Shown piece by piece: positions 55,960-64,000 of a stretch of DNA of 64,000 bases. The position numbers were made by a program, and so were the translations under genes. The DNA comes from Streptomyces sp. NBC_01210 (GTDB lineage: Bacteria > Actinomycetota > Actinomycetes > Streptomycetales > Streptomycetaceae). Within the stretch, counting starts at the first letter, position 1. Every line of letters starts with the position of its first letter. The notes beneath the pieces were generated by a model that searched no databases, had not been told where the DNA came from, and saw only the letters and a program-made list of their open reading frames with translations. The stretch is taken from the NCBI RefSeq assembly GCF_036010325.1, contig NZ_CP108549.1:1612001-1676000 (forward strand). Direction: 5' to 3'.

Positions 55960-58263
55960 GTGTCCACAGGAATCGAACCCATGCCGCCGCCCCGCCGCCG
56001 GCTCCTCGCCGTACTCACCGCGATCGTGCTCTCACTGGCCGGGCTCACCGGCCTTGCCGCCACCCCGGCGCAGGCCGCAGGCCCACTCACCGCTTCGTTC
56101 ACCAGTGCCGACAACGGCTCCTGGTGGAAGGGCTCATACGTCGTCAAGAACACCAGCGGCGCCCCGGTCACCGGATGGACCCTCGCATTCGATCTGCCGC
56201 CCGGAGTGACGATCAGTCAGCACTACAACGGGACGGCGACGGTCAGCGGCTCGCACGTCACCGTGACGCCCGCCTACTACAACACCACGGTCCCGGCGAA
56301 CGGCACCACCGAGCCGTACAGCTACTGGTTCGTCGCCTCAGGACCGATCACCGCACCGACCGGCTGCCTGATCGACGGCGACAAATGCGACGGCAGCCCC
56401 GCCAGACCGCCGTCCGCACCGGGCGGCCTGGCCGTCACCGACACCACGGCCCGCACAGTGAGCCTGAAGTGGAACACCGCCGGTCCCGGCGACTTTCCCG
56501 TCGCCTCCTACGAGGTGCTGCGCGGCACCACCGTGGTCGCGGCCACCGCAACCACCTCGGCCACCGTCCGTGATCTGACCCCGGCCACGAGCTACAGCTT
56601 CACGGTCCGCGCCAAGGACACCCGCGGCAACCTCGGACCGGTCGGCGCCGCCGTCACCGCGACCACCGTCGACCCGGCGAGCGACACCGTCCCGCCCACC
56701 GCACCCGCCAACCTGCGCAGTACCGCGGTGACTTCCAGCACGGTCGCTCTCGCCTGGAACGCGTCCACCGACAACAACCGGGTCGCCGCCTACGACGTCT
56801 ACCGGGGCACGTCGCCGGCCGCAACCGTCCCGGCCTCCGCTCTCGCCACCACGGTCACCGGCCTCGCCCCCGCCACCCGCTACGACTTCACCGTCAAGGC
56901 ACGGGACGCGGCCGACAACGCCTCCCCGGCGAGCAATACTCTCGCCGTCACCACCGCCGACCCGGTCGGCGCCGGCGGGCACGCGACCGTCGGGTACTTC
57001 GTCCAATGGGGCATCTACGGCCGCCAGTACTTCGTCAAGAACCTCGACACCTCCGGCGCCGCGGCCAAGCTCGATGTCGTCAACTACGCCTTCGGCAACA
57101 TCGATCCGGCCAACCTCACCTGCCTGAGCGGTGTCACCAAGGGCGTCTCCGGAAATCCGCAGGACCCCAACGAGGGCGACGGAGCAGGTGACGCCGAGGC
57201 CGACTACGGCCGTGCCTTCGCCGCCTCACAGTCGGTGGACGGGGTGGCCGACGACGGCTGGGGCACGTTGCGCGGCAACTTCAACCAGCTGAAGAAACTC
57301 AAGGCCAAGCACCCGAACCTCAAGGTCGTCATCTCGCTCGGCGGCTGGACCTATTCGAAGTACTTCTCCGACGTCGCCGCCACCGACGCCTCCCGGAAGA
57401 AGTTCGTGAAGTCCTGCGCCGACCTGTACATCAAGGGCGACCTGCCCATGTACAACGGCGCGGGCGGAGCGGGCGTCGCCGCGGGAATCTTCGACGGCAT
57501 CGACCTGGACTGGGAGTGGCCGGGCTCCCCCGACGGCCATCCCGGAAACCACTGGAGTGCCGCGGACAAGGCCAACAACACCGCTCTGATCTCCGAGTTC
57601 CGCAAGCAGCTCGACGCGCTCGGCGGCGAGCACAAGCTGCTCACCGCCTTCACCCCGGCCGACCCGAAGAAGATCGACGCGGGCTGGGACCTCTCGAAGA
57701 TCTTCGGCGACATCGACTACGCGAACGTCCAGGGGTACGACTTCCACGGCGCGGGCAGCGACAACTCCTGGGAACCGAACCGCACCGGCCACCAGGCAAA
57801 CCTGTATCCCGACGCCCAGTCGCCGTACGCCGACGACTTCAGCATCGACGGCGCGGTGCAGAAGTATCTCGGCGCCGGAGTCCCGCCGCGAAAGGTGACC
57901 ATCGGCTTCCCCTTCTACGGCCGCGGCTGGAAAGAGGTCACTGCCGGCGGCGTCAACGGCGAAGGGCAGACCGCGAACGGCGCGGCCCCCGGCCAGTTCG
58001 CGGAGGAGGCCGGCACCCGTGGCTACCAGAACCTCGTCACCGGTGTCCCGAATCTCACGGTCCAGCACGACACTCAGTCGGTGGCCACGTACGGCTACCA
58101 GGGCGCGGGCGGCCAGTGGTGGTCCTTCGACGACACCTGGTCCATCGCCCGGAAGGCTGCGTACATCAAGTCGAAGGGGCTGCTGGGCGCGATGATCTGG
58201 GAGATGTCCGGTGACACACCGGGCGGGACCCTGCTCGGAGCGCTGCACGGCGGGCTCCAGTAG
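55960..58263 (+). CDS. Secreted GH18 chitinase with CBM2 and two Fn3 domains
   Basis: 767 aa from the GTG at 55960, AGGAGA 4 nt upstream. A signal peptide fills about 1-40 (RRRLLAVLTAIVLSLAGLTG, cleavage near AQA). Next come a CBM2-type chitin/cellulose-binding domain (about 42-143, ADNGSWWKGSYVV, GWTLAFDLPPG), Fn3 at about 152-240 and 247-335, then GH18. The catalytic DGxDxDxE is complete: Asp512, Asp515, Asp517 and Glu519 (DGIDLDWEW), preceded by SLGGWTYSKYF. It is a typical multidomain chitinase for solid chitin. Divergent from the other chitinase and sharing the DasR-like region. Confidence 0.95.
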   Translation: MSTGIEPMPPPRRRLLAVLTAIVLSLAGLTGLAATPAQAAGPLTASFTSADNGSWWKGSYVVKNTSGAPVTGWTLAFDLPPGVTISQHYNGTATVSGSHVTVTPAYYNTTVPANGTTEPYSYWFVASGPITAPTGCLIDGDKCDGSPARPPSAPGGLAVTDTTARTVSLKWNTAGPGDFPVASYEVLRGTTVVAATATTSATVRDLTPATSYSFTVRAKDTRGNLGPVGAAVTATTVDPASDTVPPTAPANLRSTAVTSSTVALAWNASTDNNRVAAYDVYRGTSPAATVPASALATTVTGLAPATRYDFTVKARDAADNASPASNTLAVTTADPVGAGGHATVGYFVQWGIYGRQYFVKNLDTSGAAAKLDVVNYAFGNIDPANLTCLSGVTKGVSGNPQDPNEGDGAGDAEADYGRAFAASQSVDGVADDGWGTLRGNFNQLKKLKAKHPNLKVVISLGGWTYSKYFSDVAATDASRKKFVKSCADLYIKGDLPMYNGAGGAGVAAGIFDGIDLDWEWPGSPDGHPGNHWSAADKANNTALISEFRKQLDALGGEHKLLTAFTPADPKKIDAGWDLSKIFGDIDYANVQGYDFHGAGSDNSWEPNRTGHQANLYPDAQSPYADDFSIDGAVQKYLGAGVPPRKVTIGFPFYGRGWKEVTAGGVNGEGQTANGAAPGQFAEEAGTRGYQNLVTGVPNLTVQHDTQSVATYGYQGAGGQWWSFDDTWSIARKAAYIKSKGLLGAMIWEMSGDTPGGTLLGALHGGLQ

Positions 58264-58288
58264 CACCGGCGAACACCGGCGCCCTAAA

Positions 58289-58327
58289 AAACGTCGAGGC
58301 CGGTCCGTCGACTGACGGACCGGCCTC
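58289..58327 (-). terminator. Intrinsic terminator of the first tRNA-Val gene
   Basis: A perfect 14-bp stem (58296-58309 with 58314-58327) with a 4-nt loop is followed on the minus strand by ACGTTTTTTAGG, a true U tract (plus-strand A run at 58286-58291). Its location 7 nt beyond the tRNA 3' end makes it the tRNA terminator; it also follows the chitinase on the other strand. Confidence 0.85.
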
Positions 58328-58333
58328 TCCCGG

Positions 58334-58405
58334 TGGGCGATACTGGGTTCGAACCAGTGACCTCTTCGGTGTGAACGAAGCGCTCTCCCACTGAGCTAAT
58401 CGCCC
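58334..58405 (-). tRNA. tRNA-Val (CAC anticodon), copy 1
   Basis: 72 nt on the minus strand. The acceptor stem is GGGCGAT with its partner ATCGCCC, the D arm contains AGCTCAGTGGGAGAGC, the anticodon stem CTTCG/CGAAG encloses the loop TTCACAC (CAC, reading GUG), and the T arm contains GGTTCGAACC. The discriminator is A and CCA is not encoded. Identical to copy 2 at 61798-61869. Confidence 0.95.
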
Positions 58406-58444
58406 GGGAACGCACTGAACCATACAGGCCCCTGCGGGTTTCCT

Positions 58445-58891
58445 TCAAACCCTGCCGAGGTATGCGGCCAGCCCACGCCGCCCGCCGCGCATCATCGCCG
58501 CGTGGTTGGCGAGGAAGACCGGCTGGCACGGCAACGCCAGCCGCCTCATCAGCGGCTTGCGCACCTCCACCTCCTGCTCGTACACGGCCCGGGTGCCGGC
58601 ACCGCCCTCCGTCAGCGTCCACCGCGCCCACCCCTCCAGGTCCCCCTCCATGCCCACTTCGAGCAACCCCGCGGTCGGGTCGCGCCGCTGTGCGCGAGCG
58701 GTGACGAGCAGTTCGTACGGAAGGAAGGAGCGGAAGCGCGCGGTGCCGGTGTCCTCGTCGAGCCGGGTCACCTCGCGGACCTGCGGCCACCACAAGGGGT
58801 ACTCGCCGACCCGCTCGAGGACCATGTACACGGCGCCCGGTCCGGCAGGCAGATCCCAGACGCTGCGGAAGCGGTAGTGACACCAGTTCAT
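58445..58891 (-). CDS. SRPBCC-fold (START/polyketide cyclase-like) protein
   Basis: 148 aa from the ATG at 58889-58891 (MNWCHYRFRSVWDL). The pattern WDLPAGPGAVYMVLERVGEYPLWWPQVRE near the N-terminus, followed by five or six beta strands and a C-terminal helix (PVFLANHAAMMRGGRRGL), is that of the SRPBCC ligand-binding superfamily. Ligand or reaction is not inferable; small stand-alone members bind lipids or polyketides. It lies between the two tRNA-Val genes and is divergent from the large membrane protein, with 92 nt between them. Confidence 0.85.
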   Translation of the reverse strand: MNWCHYRFRSVWDLPAGPGAVYMVLERVGEYPLWWPQVREVTRLDEDTGTARFRSFLPYELLVTARAQRRDPTAGLLEVGMEGDLEGWARWTLTEGGAGTRAVYEQEVEVRKPLMRRLALPCQPVFLANHAAMMRGGRRGLAAYLGRV

Positions 58892-58983
58892 GGTGCAAGT
58901 CTGCGCCTGCCGGGGCGTACTCACGGGCGATCTGAGTATCCGCACCCATGCCCTGTCATGTGGCGGGGGCCACACTCCAGACC

Positions 58984-61728
58984 ATGGAGAACGTTCCGCC
59001 ACCCGCCGAGGAACTGGCGATCCTCGAGCGCGAGCTGGTCCGACTGGACGCTCGCCGGGCCCAGTTGCTGGCTCGCAGGGCCTGGCTCATCGCTGCGCTC
59101 CGGCCGCCCATCGCGCCTGCCGTACCGGCCACGCGGCCCTCTGCCGCGCGGCCTTCCGTCGCGCAGCCCTTCCTCGCGCCGCCGCCCGACGCCTCCCCGC
59201 CGAGTGTGCAGAATCTGCTGCTCACCCTCGGCGGCATTCTGCTGACCATCGCCGCCATCGCATTCACACTGGTCAGCTGGGGTGACTTGGGTATCGGCGG
59301 GCGCTCGGCGGTGCTCGGCGCGGTGACGGTCGCGGCGCTCGCGGCGCCGGTCGCGCTGCTGCCCAGGCGGCTCGCCTCGACCGCCGAGTCGGTGGCCGCG
59401 CTCGGCCTGGTGCTGATGGTGCTCGACGCCTACGCGGTGCACCAGGTGGCGCTGGCCGGGACCGACGGCCTTGGCTATGCGGCCTTCGCATCGGCCTCGC
59501 TCGCCGCGCTCTGGACGGTGTACGGGCTGTCGCTGGACCGGCTGCGGATTCCGCTGCCGGTCGCCCTACTGACCGCGCAACTGCCGCTTCCGCTCTGGGC
59601 GCTGACCGCCACTGCGGGCGCGCCGCCGATGGAGTGGGCGCTGCTGACGACCGCGGCGCTCGATGTCGCGGTCGCGGTGTGGGCGAAGCCGGCCGGTCTG
59701 CGAGCCATCGCCGCCACCGGTGCCGCGACGACGGGCGGCTGGGCGCTGCTGATCGGCGGCTGGCAGTCGGTATCGGCGGATGCGCCGCTCGACGCGGCCG
59801 CGCCTGCCGCGCTGCTGCTCACAGCGGCCGCGGTGGCGGTGTTCGCGGCCTGGCGCGCCTCCTCGGCCGCGGTTGCCGCCTCCGCGGTGGCGGGTCTCGC
59901 GGTGATCGGGGCCGTCGGCGGCGTGGTGCGCGCGGCGGTGCCGGAGGGGTGGTCGGTACTGGGCTATCTGCTGTGCGCGGCCGCTCTGTTGGGAGCCGTA
60001 CGGGCGGGCGGGCCGAAGCGGTTGGCACCGGGCCTGACGGGTGCGGCCGGCGCGGTGCACGCCTTGGCGGCCCTCTCGACGCTGCCGCTGGTCGCTCTCG
60101 CTCTGGCGGACCCACTGTCGGGCCTCCGCGACATCTGGTCGGGCACCCCGACGGATGCGCGCGGGGCGCTGGGCGTCGGGCTCCCGGAGCCGGGCCTGAC
60201 CGCGGCACCGGTGGTGCTGCTGGTCGTGGCAGCGGTCCTCGCGACGGCGTCCCGCTGGTTGCCGTCGACGACAACCGGGTACACCGCACCGGCAGTCGGC
60301 GACCCGAAGGGGACGACGCACCAGTCCGGCCCGGCAGGCACCGGCCCGCACCCCGCGGGCACTCCTGCCCAGGCCCCCGGCGCCACGGGCCCCGCGCCGC
60401 GCCCGGCGAACGCGCCCACCACGAAAGACCATCCCGGCCGAACAACCGGCACCACCCCGTCCTCCTCCGGGCCAACAGCCACCCACCCGGGCGCGCCCCC
60501 GAACACCTCCGGCCCGCCCGCAGGAGCCTCCTGGCCCGGCCGGCCCCCGGCCTCCGGCGCGTGGGGAACCGCCCCTGCGGCCCCACAGCCTGATCGGCGT
60601 GCCGCGGCCGTCGGCGCGGCTCTCGCGCTCGCGTGGGCAGGTCTGTTCGTCATGCCGCCCGCGCTGGATCTGGCCCACCCGGCCACCGTGGCGCTCCACC
60701 TGGTCCTCAGCGTGGCCGCGCTGGTGCTCGCCGTGCGCCCCGGCAGGATCGCCCGGCACGCCCCGGCCGGCCCCGTCGTCGCCCTCGCCTGCGGCCTCGC
60801 GGGTGCTGTGAGCGTCGCCCTGTTGTCCCTGGCCACCCGCCCCGCCACTTTCGCGGTGCTGGGCACACTGGTCGCGGCTCTCGCGGCCGCGGCCGCGGTC
60901 CGGGCACCTCGCGCCGCGCAGGCGGTACTCGCCTGCGCCGCCACCGCTTTCGCCACCGCCTTTGTGGGCGCCGTCGCCGCTGCCGCCGAACTCCCGCCCC
61001 ACCGGGCCGCGTTGACAATCCTCGTCGTCCCAGCCGCCGTGGCGCTCCTCGCCGCCCGGCTGGGCCGCCACCCCGTCGCCCTCCCCATGGAGCTCACCGG
61101 CGCCACTGCCGGACTGCTCGCGGTCGTCCTCGCCACGGAGCACCGGCCGACCCTCTCCCTGGTGCTCGCGCTCTGCGGCGTGATCGCCGCGGGCACCGCG
61201 GTACGTGCCGAGCGCCGGCCCGCCGCCGGCTATCTCGCGGCGGTGCTGTTCGTGCTGGCCACCTGGGCGAGGCTGGCCGCCTCGGACGTCGCGTCCCCCG
61301 AGGCGTACACCCTGCCCGTGACCGTCTCCGCGCTCGTCGTCGGCGTACTGCGCCGCCGCCGCGACCGGGAGGCGTCGTCCTGGACGGCGTACGGTCCCGG
61401 TCTCGCCGCGACGCTGCTGCCGAGCCTCTTCGCGGCCTGGGGCGACGGGCACTGGCTGCGTCCGCTGCTGCTGGGCCTCGCTGCCCTGGCCCTGACGCTC
61501 GCCGGTGCCCGGCTGCGCCTGCAGGCGTTGCTGGTGCTCGGAGGCACGGTGCTCGCGCTGGACGCCCTGCACGAGCTCGCGCCGTACGTCGTCCAGGTCG
61601 TCGGCGCGCTCCCCCGCTGGCTGCCACCCGCGCTCGCCGGTCTGCTGCTCCTCGCCGTGGGCGCGACCTACGAGCAGCGGTTGCGGGACGCGCGCAAGCT
61701 CCGCGACACCCTCGGCCGGATGCGCTGA
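58984..61728 (+). CDS. Large polytopic membrane protein, SCO7613-like
   Basis: 914 aa from the ATG at 58984 (MENVPPPAEELAIL); 58948 is an alternative. A short helical start (AILERELVRLDARRAQLL, a possible coiled coil) precedes 20 or more hydrophobic segments of Ala/Leu/Val, interrupted at about residues 430-540 by a hydrophilic Pro/Gly/Thr-rich loop (60290-60590). Such proteins are annotated in streptomycetes as SCO7613-C-terminal-type membrane proteins (recall). Function unknown; no transport motif is visible. A terminator hairpin follows and tRNA-Val copies flank the pair of genes. Confidence 0.8.
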   Translation: MENVPPPAEELAILERELVRLDARRAQLLARRAWLIAALRPPIAPAVPATRPSAARPSVAQPFLAPPPDASPPSVQNLLLTLGGILLTIAAIAFTLVSWGDLGIGGRSAVLGAVTVAALAAPVALLPRRLASTAESVAALGLVLMVLDAYAVHQVALAGTDGLGYAAFASASLAALWTVYGLSLDRLRIPLPVALLTAQLPLPLWALTATAGAPPMEWALLTTAALDVAVAVWAKPAGLRAIAATGAATTGGWALLIGGWQSVSADAPLDAAAPAALLLTAAAVAVFAAWRASSAAVAASAVAGLAVIGAVGGVVRAAVPEGWSVLGYLLCAAALLGAVRAGGPKRLAPGLTGAAGAVHALAALSTLPLVALALADPLSGLRDIWSGTPTDARGALGVGLPEPGLTAAPVVLLVVAAVLATASRWLPSTTTGYTAPAVGDPKGTTHQSGPAGTGPHPAGTPAQAPGATGPAPRPANAPTTKDHPGRTTGTTPSSSGPTATHPGAPPNTSGPPAGASWPGRPPASGAWGTAPAAPQPDRRAAAVGAALALAWAGLFVMPPALDLAHPATVALHLVLSVAALVLAVRPGRIARHAPAGPVVALACGLAGAVSVALLSLATRPATFAVLGTLVAALAAAAAVRAPRAAQAVLACAATAFATAFVGAVAAAAELPPHRAALTILVVPAAVALLAARLGRHPVALPMELTGATAGLLAVVLATEHRPTLSLVLALCGVIAAGTAVRAERRPAAGYLAAVLFVLATWARLAASDVASPEAYTLPVTVSALVVGVLRRRRDREASSWTAYGPGLAATLLPSLFAAWGDGHWLRPLLLGLAALALTLAGARLRLQALLVLGGTVLALDALHELAPYVVQVVGALPRWLPPALAGLLLLAVGATYEQRLRDARKLRDTLGRMR

Positions 61729-61752
61729 GCGGCGGCGGAGAACGGAGAAACG

Positions 61753-61791
61753 CCGAAGGCCCCGGAGACTTCACGTCTCCGGGGCCTTCGG
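61753..61791. terminator. Shared terminator of the membrane protein and the second tRNA-Val
   Basis: A perfect 17-bp stem (61753-61769 with 61775-61791) encloses TTCAC. It begins 25 nt after the membrane-protein stop and ends 7 nt before the 3' end of the minus-strand tRNA, so it can serve both. No U tract. Confidence 0.75.
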
Positions 61792-61797
61792 TCCGGG

Positions 61798-61869
61798 TGG
61801 GCGATACTGGGTTCGAACCAGTGACCTCTTCGGTGTGAACGAAGCGCTCTCCCACTGAGCTAATCGCCC
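61798..61869 (-). tRNA. tRNA-Val (CAC anticodon), copy 2
   Basis: 72 nt, identical to copy 1 at 58334-58405 including two bases on the 3' side and three on the 5' side. CCA is not encoded. Located 3464 bp from copy 1 in the same orientation. Confidence 0.95.
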
Positions 61870-61923
61870 GGGCACTCCGCAAACATTACCCCATGTCAGC
61901 GCGTCCCCCTGACCAGTTTCGGG

Positions 61924-62388
61924 TCACTCCTCGATCTTCCACGGCATGACGATCCCGAACTTCCAGACGTAGATTCCGACCAGCACGGCGATGATCGCGA
62001 GACCGATCGTGGTCAGGATGATGTTCCGTCGGCGCACCTTCGGATCGAGCGCCCGCTGAGCCGCCTCGGTGACCTTGCGCTTGGTCCAGCGCAGCACGAG
62101 CTGCGCCCAGACGAACTCGGTCGCCCAGATCGCCATACCGCCGAAGATCACCAGCCAGCCGGGGCCCGGCAGCGGCAGCATCACGATGCCGGCGCCAACC
62201 ACCGCTAGGCCGATCACGAAGACACCGACCTGCCAGCTCAGATGCAGCGTCCTCGACCTCTTGATGAAGTGGGGCGCCTTCGAACCGAGGACCGGCCCCG
62301 CATCCACCTTCTCCGTCACGTCCCCCGTCGCGGGGGTCGGAGCCGTCGCTGCGACGGACTCTTCCCGCTCGTCACTCTCCGCGTTCAT
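61924..62388 (-). CDS. TIGR02611-type integral membrane protein
   Basis: 154 aa from the ATG at 62386-62388 (MNAESDERE); a TTG three codons earlier (62397) is possible. The N-terminal 45 residues are acidic and Thr/Ala-rich. The transmembrane pattern follows: WQVGVFVIGLAVVGAGIVML, then the conserved LPLPGPGWLVIFGGMAIWATEF (in two adjacent parts) and IILTTIGLAIIAVLVGIYVW. The PGPGW signature is that of the TIGR02611/PGPGW-domain proteins, with no known function. Just upstream of the divergent ssgB region. Confidence 0.88.
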   Translation of the reverse strand: MNAESDEREESVAATAPTPATGDVTEKVDAGPVLGSKAPHFIKRSRTLHLSWQVGVFVIGLAVVGAGIVMLPLPGPGWLVIFGGMAIWATEFVWAQLVLRWTKRKVTEAAQRALDPKVRRRNIILTTIGLAIIAVLVGIYVWKFGIVMPWKIEE

Positions 62389-62578
62389 GGGGCCCAACCT
62401 ACCGGATTGAGCCTCGTCACCGGAATGGCCCTATAACACAAAGTGACGCACCGCTGCAGGAACGGCATGAGGGATCACAAAACGGTCAGAGGGGTTTACA
62501 ACGGCACCGTAGGTGGCATGTCGATTTCGCCGACGTGCGAATCCCCGAGCGCACACTGAGCGAAAGGCCCTGGCGCTT

Positions 62579-62992
62579 ATGAACACCACGGTCAGCTGCG
62601 AGCTGCACCTGCGCCTCGTTGTATCGAGCGAGTCTTCACTGCCTGTACCCGCGGGCCTGCGGTATGACACGGCCGATCCCTATGCCGTGCACGCCACCTT
62701 CCACACCGGAGCCGAAGAGACGGTCGAATGGGTGTTCGCCCGCGATCTTCTCGCCGAGGGCCTGCACCGGCCCACCGGCACGGGTGACGTCAGAGTCTGG
62801 CCGTCGCGCAGCCATGGCCAGGGCGTCGTCTGCATCGCGTTGAGCTCCCCGGAGGGCGAAGCCCTGCTCGAGGCCCCGGCGCGGGCCCTGGAGTCGTTCC
62901 TGAAGCGGACCGACGCCGCGGTGCCACCGGGCACCGAGCATCGTCACTTCGATCTCGACACGGAGCTCTCGCACATCCTGGCGGAAAGCTGA
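62579..62992 (+). CDS. ssgB: SsgB, sporulation septum-site SALP protein
   Basis: 137 aa. SsgB recruits FtsZ to future sporulation septa, with SsgA. The sequence is the very conserved SsgB form: MNTTVSCELHLRLVVSSESS at the start, RYDTADPYAVHATFHTG in the middle, and DTELSHILAES at the end, with exactly the length I recall for S. coelicolor SsgB. The ATG at 62579 has GAAAGG 12 nt upstream. A GGTTTAC motif at about 62492-62498 could be part of a sigma-H-type promoter, as known for ssgB, but the -10 is not clear. Two hairpins follow (63011-63041, 63065-63110). Confidence 0.97.
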   Translation: MNTTVSCELHLRLVVSSESSLPVPAGLRYDTADPYAVHATFHTGAEETVEWVFARDLLAEGLHRPTGTGDVRVWPSRSHGQGVVCIALSSPEGEALLEAPARALESFLKRTDAAVPPGTEHRHFDLDTELSHILAES

Positions 62993-63010
62993 GCCAGGCC
63001 GAGAGCTGCA

Positions 63011-63041
63011 CGGCGCCGTCCTACTCGGGGAGACGGCGCCG
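63011..63041 (+). terminator. First hairpin after ssgB
   Basis: 10-bp arms (63011-63020 and 63032-63041, CGGCGCCGTC/GACGGCGCCG) with an 11-nt loop lie 18 nt after the ssgB stop. Confidence 0.65.
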
Positions 63042-63064
63042 CGCGGACAGCCACATACGGCGGA

Positions 63065-63110
63065 CACCGGCGCCGTCACCGCGGATTCCCACGCGGTGAC
63101 GGCGCCGGTG
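63065..63110 (+). terminator. Second hairpin between ssgB and the CGNR gene
   Basis: A perfect 19-bp stem (63065-63083 with 63092-63110) with an 8-nt loop. Its arms contain the same GGCGCCGTC core as the first hairpin, so alternative pairing is possible. It insulates the CGNR gene starting at 63184. Confidence 0.75.
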
Positions 63111-63183
63111 CGCTCTCCGCACCAACCGCTAGAGTCAGCGCAATTCGGCGGGCACCGGCCCGCAGCACCTCAGGGAGCGAATC

Positions 63184-63741
63184 GTGCTGATCCCCCACGA
63201 CACCCGGATCGCCCTCGACACCGTCGTCGATCTGGTGAACACCGCTTCGGAGGGCGAGCAGGACGACGGGCTCGCGGATGTCGCGGCGCTGTACGACTTC
63301 GTGCGGAACCACAGCGTCAGCGACGTGGGCGACCTCGGCCAGCGGGACCTGAAGGCCGTACGGGGGGTACGGGCGCGGTTCGCGGAGATCTTCGCGGCGC
63401 CCGACAGTCGTAGCGCAGCCGAACTGGTCAATGAGCTGGTGGCGGCCGCGGGGACCACCCCGCAGCTCACCGACCACGACGGCTACGACTGGCATGTCCA
63501 CTACTTCGCGCCGGGCGCCTCGGTCGCCGACCATCTCGCGGCGGACTGCGGGATGGCGCTGGCCTTCATCGTCGTGGCGGGCGAGCAGGAGCGGCTGAGG
63601 CGCTGCGAGGCGCCCGACTGCGGGCGCGCCTTCGTCGATCTTTCCCGCAATCGCTCGCGTCGCTACTGCGACAGCCGCACCTGCGGCAACCGCCTGCATG
63701 TCGCCGCGTACCGCGCGCGCCGCAAGGAAGCGGCCGGCTGA
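63184..63741 (+). CDS. CGNR zinc-finger (ABATE-domain) regulator
   Basis: 185 aa from the GTG at 63184 with AGGGAG about 8 nt upstream. The C-terminal CGNR zinc finger is complete: CEAPDCGRAF, then RRYCDSRTCGNR (four Cys), near residues 140-170, with a basic tail YRARRKEAAG for DNA contact. The N-terminal 130 residues form the helical ABATE-type stress-sensing domain (ALDTVVDLVNTAS, QRDLKAVRGVRARFAEIF). Such proteins are treated as transcriptional regulators of unknown ligand. No target operon is evident next to it. Confidence 0.92.
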   Translation: MLIPHDTRIALDTVVDLVNTASEGEQDDGLADVAALYDFVRNHSVSDVGDLGQRDLKAVRGVRARFAEIFAAPDSRSAAELVNELVAAAGTTPQLTDHDGYDWHVHYFAPGASVADHLAADCGMALAFIVVAGEQERLRRCEAPDCGRAFVDLSRNRSRRYCDSRTCGNRLHVAAYRARRKEAAG

Positions 63742-63744
63742 GCC

Positions 63745-63897
63745 TCACAGCAGAAACAGATCGTGTACCGCGGCCATGAGCAGCAGGAAGCCGATCACCG
63801 CGAGGAAGATCATCAGGGGCGGCTGGGAGAGTGCGAAGAGGCAGCCACGCGGCTCTTCGGTCGGTGCGGGGGCCTCGCCCCGGGAGGTATCGAGCAT
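63745..63897 (-). CDS. 50-aa single-span membrane peptide
   Basis: ATG at 63895-63897, stop at 63745-63747. The first 27 residues are hydrophilic (MLDTSRGEAPAPTEEPRG, then CLFALSQPP) and the rest is hydrophobic (LMIFLAVIGFLLLMAAVHDL, then FLL), a single membrane span with few charges. It converges on the CGNR gene, 3 nt from its stop. The Shine-Dalgarno is weak. The good hydrophobic segment and the spacing argue for a real small gene, but I know no family. Confidence 0.5.
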   Translation of the reverse strand: MLDTSRGEAPAPTEEPRGCLFALSQPPLMIFLAVIGFLLLMAAVHDLFLL

Positions 63898-64000
63898 CTC
63901 GGGGTGATGATGGCGCAGAGCGGGCTGCCATGATCGACCAACACGCCCCGCGACTGCGGGAGTTCATCAGATCCGCATTTCCGGCCATGGCGCCGGATAC
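63898..64000. other. Right edge, nothing certain
   Basis: An ATG at 63930 on the plus strand opens a frame (MIDQHAPRLREFIRSAFPAM) that runs off the edge and may begin a gene, but there is no Shine-Dalgarno. The region must also hold the promoter of the 50-aa peptide. Confidence 0.3.

Noticed and set aside
53928..58263. Biosynthetic gene cluster or complete transposon around the chitinases
   Set aside because: Only two secreted hydrolases and their control region; no synthases, transporters, transposase or inverted ends.
58334..61869. Genomic island integrated at tRNA-Val
   Set aside because: No integrase, excisionase or atypical composition between the tRNAs; kept only as a recombination observation.

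Overview
This is a 64 kb piece of a high-GC actinobacterial chromosome, almost certainly Streptomyces. The evidence is bldD and ssgB, both developmental genes confined to sporulating actinomycetes. Further support comes from the phosphatidylinositol-mannoside gene cluster, frequent GTG and TTG starts, long shadow reading frames, a DmdR-type iron box and DasR-type sites between two chitinase genes. From memory, not checked, the gene order matches a conserved core segment of Streptomyces chromosomes and partly that of Mycobacterium (relA-ppi-MBL-hisS; thrS-HIT-pgsA-patA-pimA). There are no rRNAs, CRISPR arrays, prophages or complete insertion sequences.

Layout: 1-4.9 kb is a minus-strand pyrimidine operon (pyrR, pyrB, pyrC, a membrane protein, carA, carB running off the left edge). 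5.1-5.7 kb is bldD, with its promoter and a probable BldD operator. 5.8-18.8 kb is a long, tightly coupled minus-strand block: alaS, ruvX, mltG, aroE, a 47-aa membrane peptide, aroC, aroK, aroB, aroQ, a Pro-rich P-loop protein, a degenerate M24 peptidase, efp and nusB. Many junctions overlap by 4 nt, which implies translational coupling. 18.5-20.5 kb carries two small membrane-associated proteins, a decayed ATPase-regulator fragment and rpsD. 20.4-23.5 kb has an iron-box-controlled haem-utilisation-like gene, rarA and a VKOR-family oxidoreductase. 23.7-31.7 kb has hisS, an MBL hydrolase, a membrane-anchored cyclophilin, a DUF349 protein, relA and apt. 31.6-37.6 kb is secF-secD-yajC-ruvB-ruvA-ruvC. 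37.7-43.9 kb is yebC, pdxT-pdxS, a LemA-like protein and pimA-patA-pgsA. 44.1-50.9 kb has a divergent EF-G2-like GTPase, a large unknown membrane protein, a HIT protein and thrS.

51.1-53.9 kb is a less usual patch: a two-gene minus operon (a DUF4365-like protein with a possible nuclease core, and a 402-aa protein with an OB-fold-like C-terminus) divergent from a DEDDh exonuclease. 53.9-58.3 kb holds two divergent secreted GH18 chitinases with DasR-like sites between them. 58.3-61.9 kb has two identical tRNA-Val(CAC) genes bracketing a SRPBCC-type protein and a large polytopic membrane protein. 61.9-64 kb has a TIGR02611-type membrane protein, ssgB, a CGNR zinc-finger protein and a 50-aa membrane peptide.

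Most genes are housekeeping. The items most worth following up are the pseudo-peptidase next to efp, the iron box, the DasR sites, the DUF4365/OB-like/exonuclease patch, a family of dispersed about 100-bp palindromic elements, and several tandem-repeat arrays.
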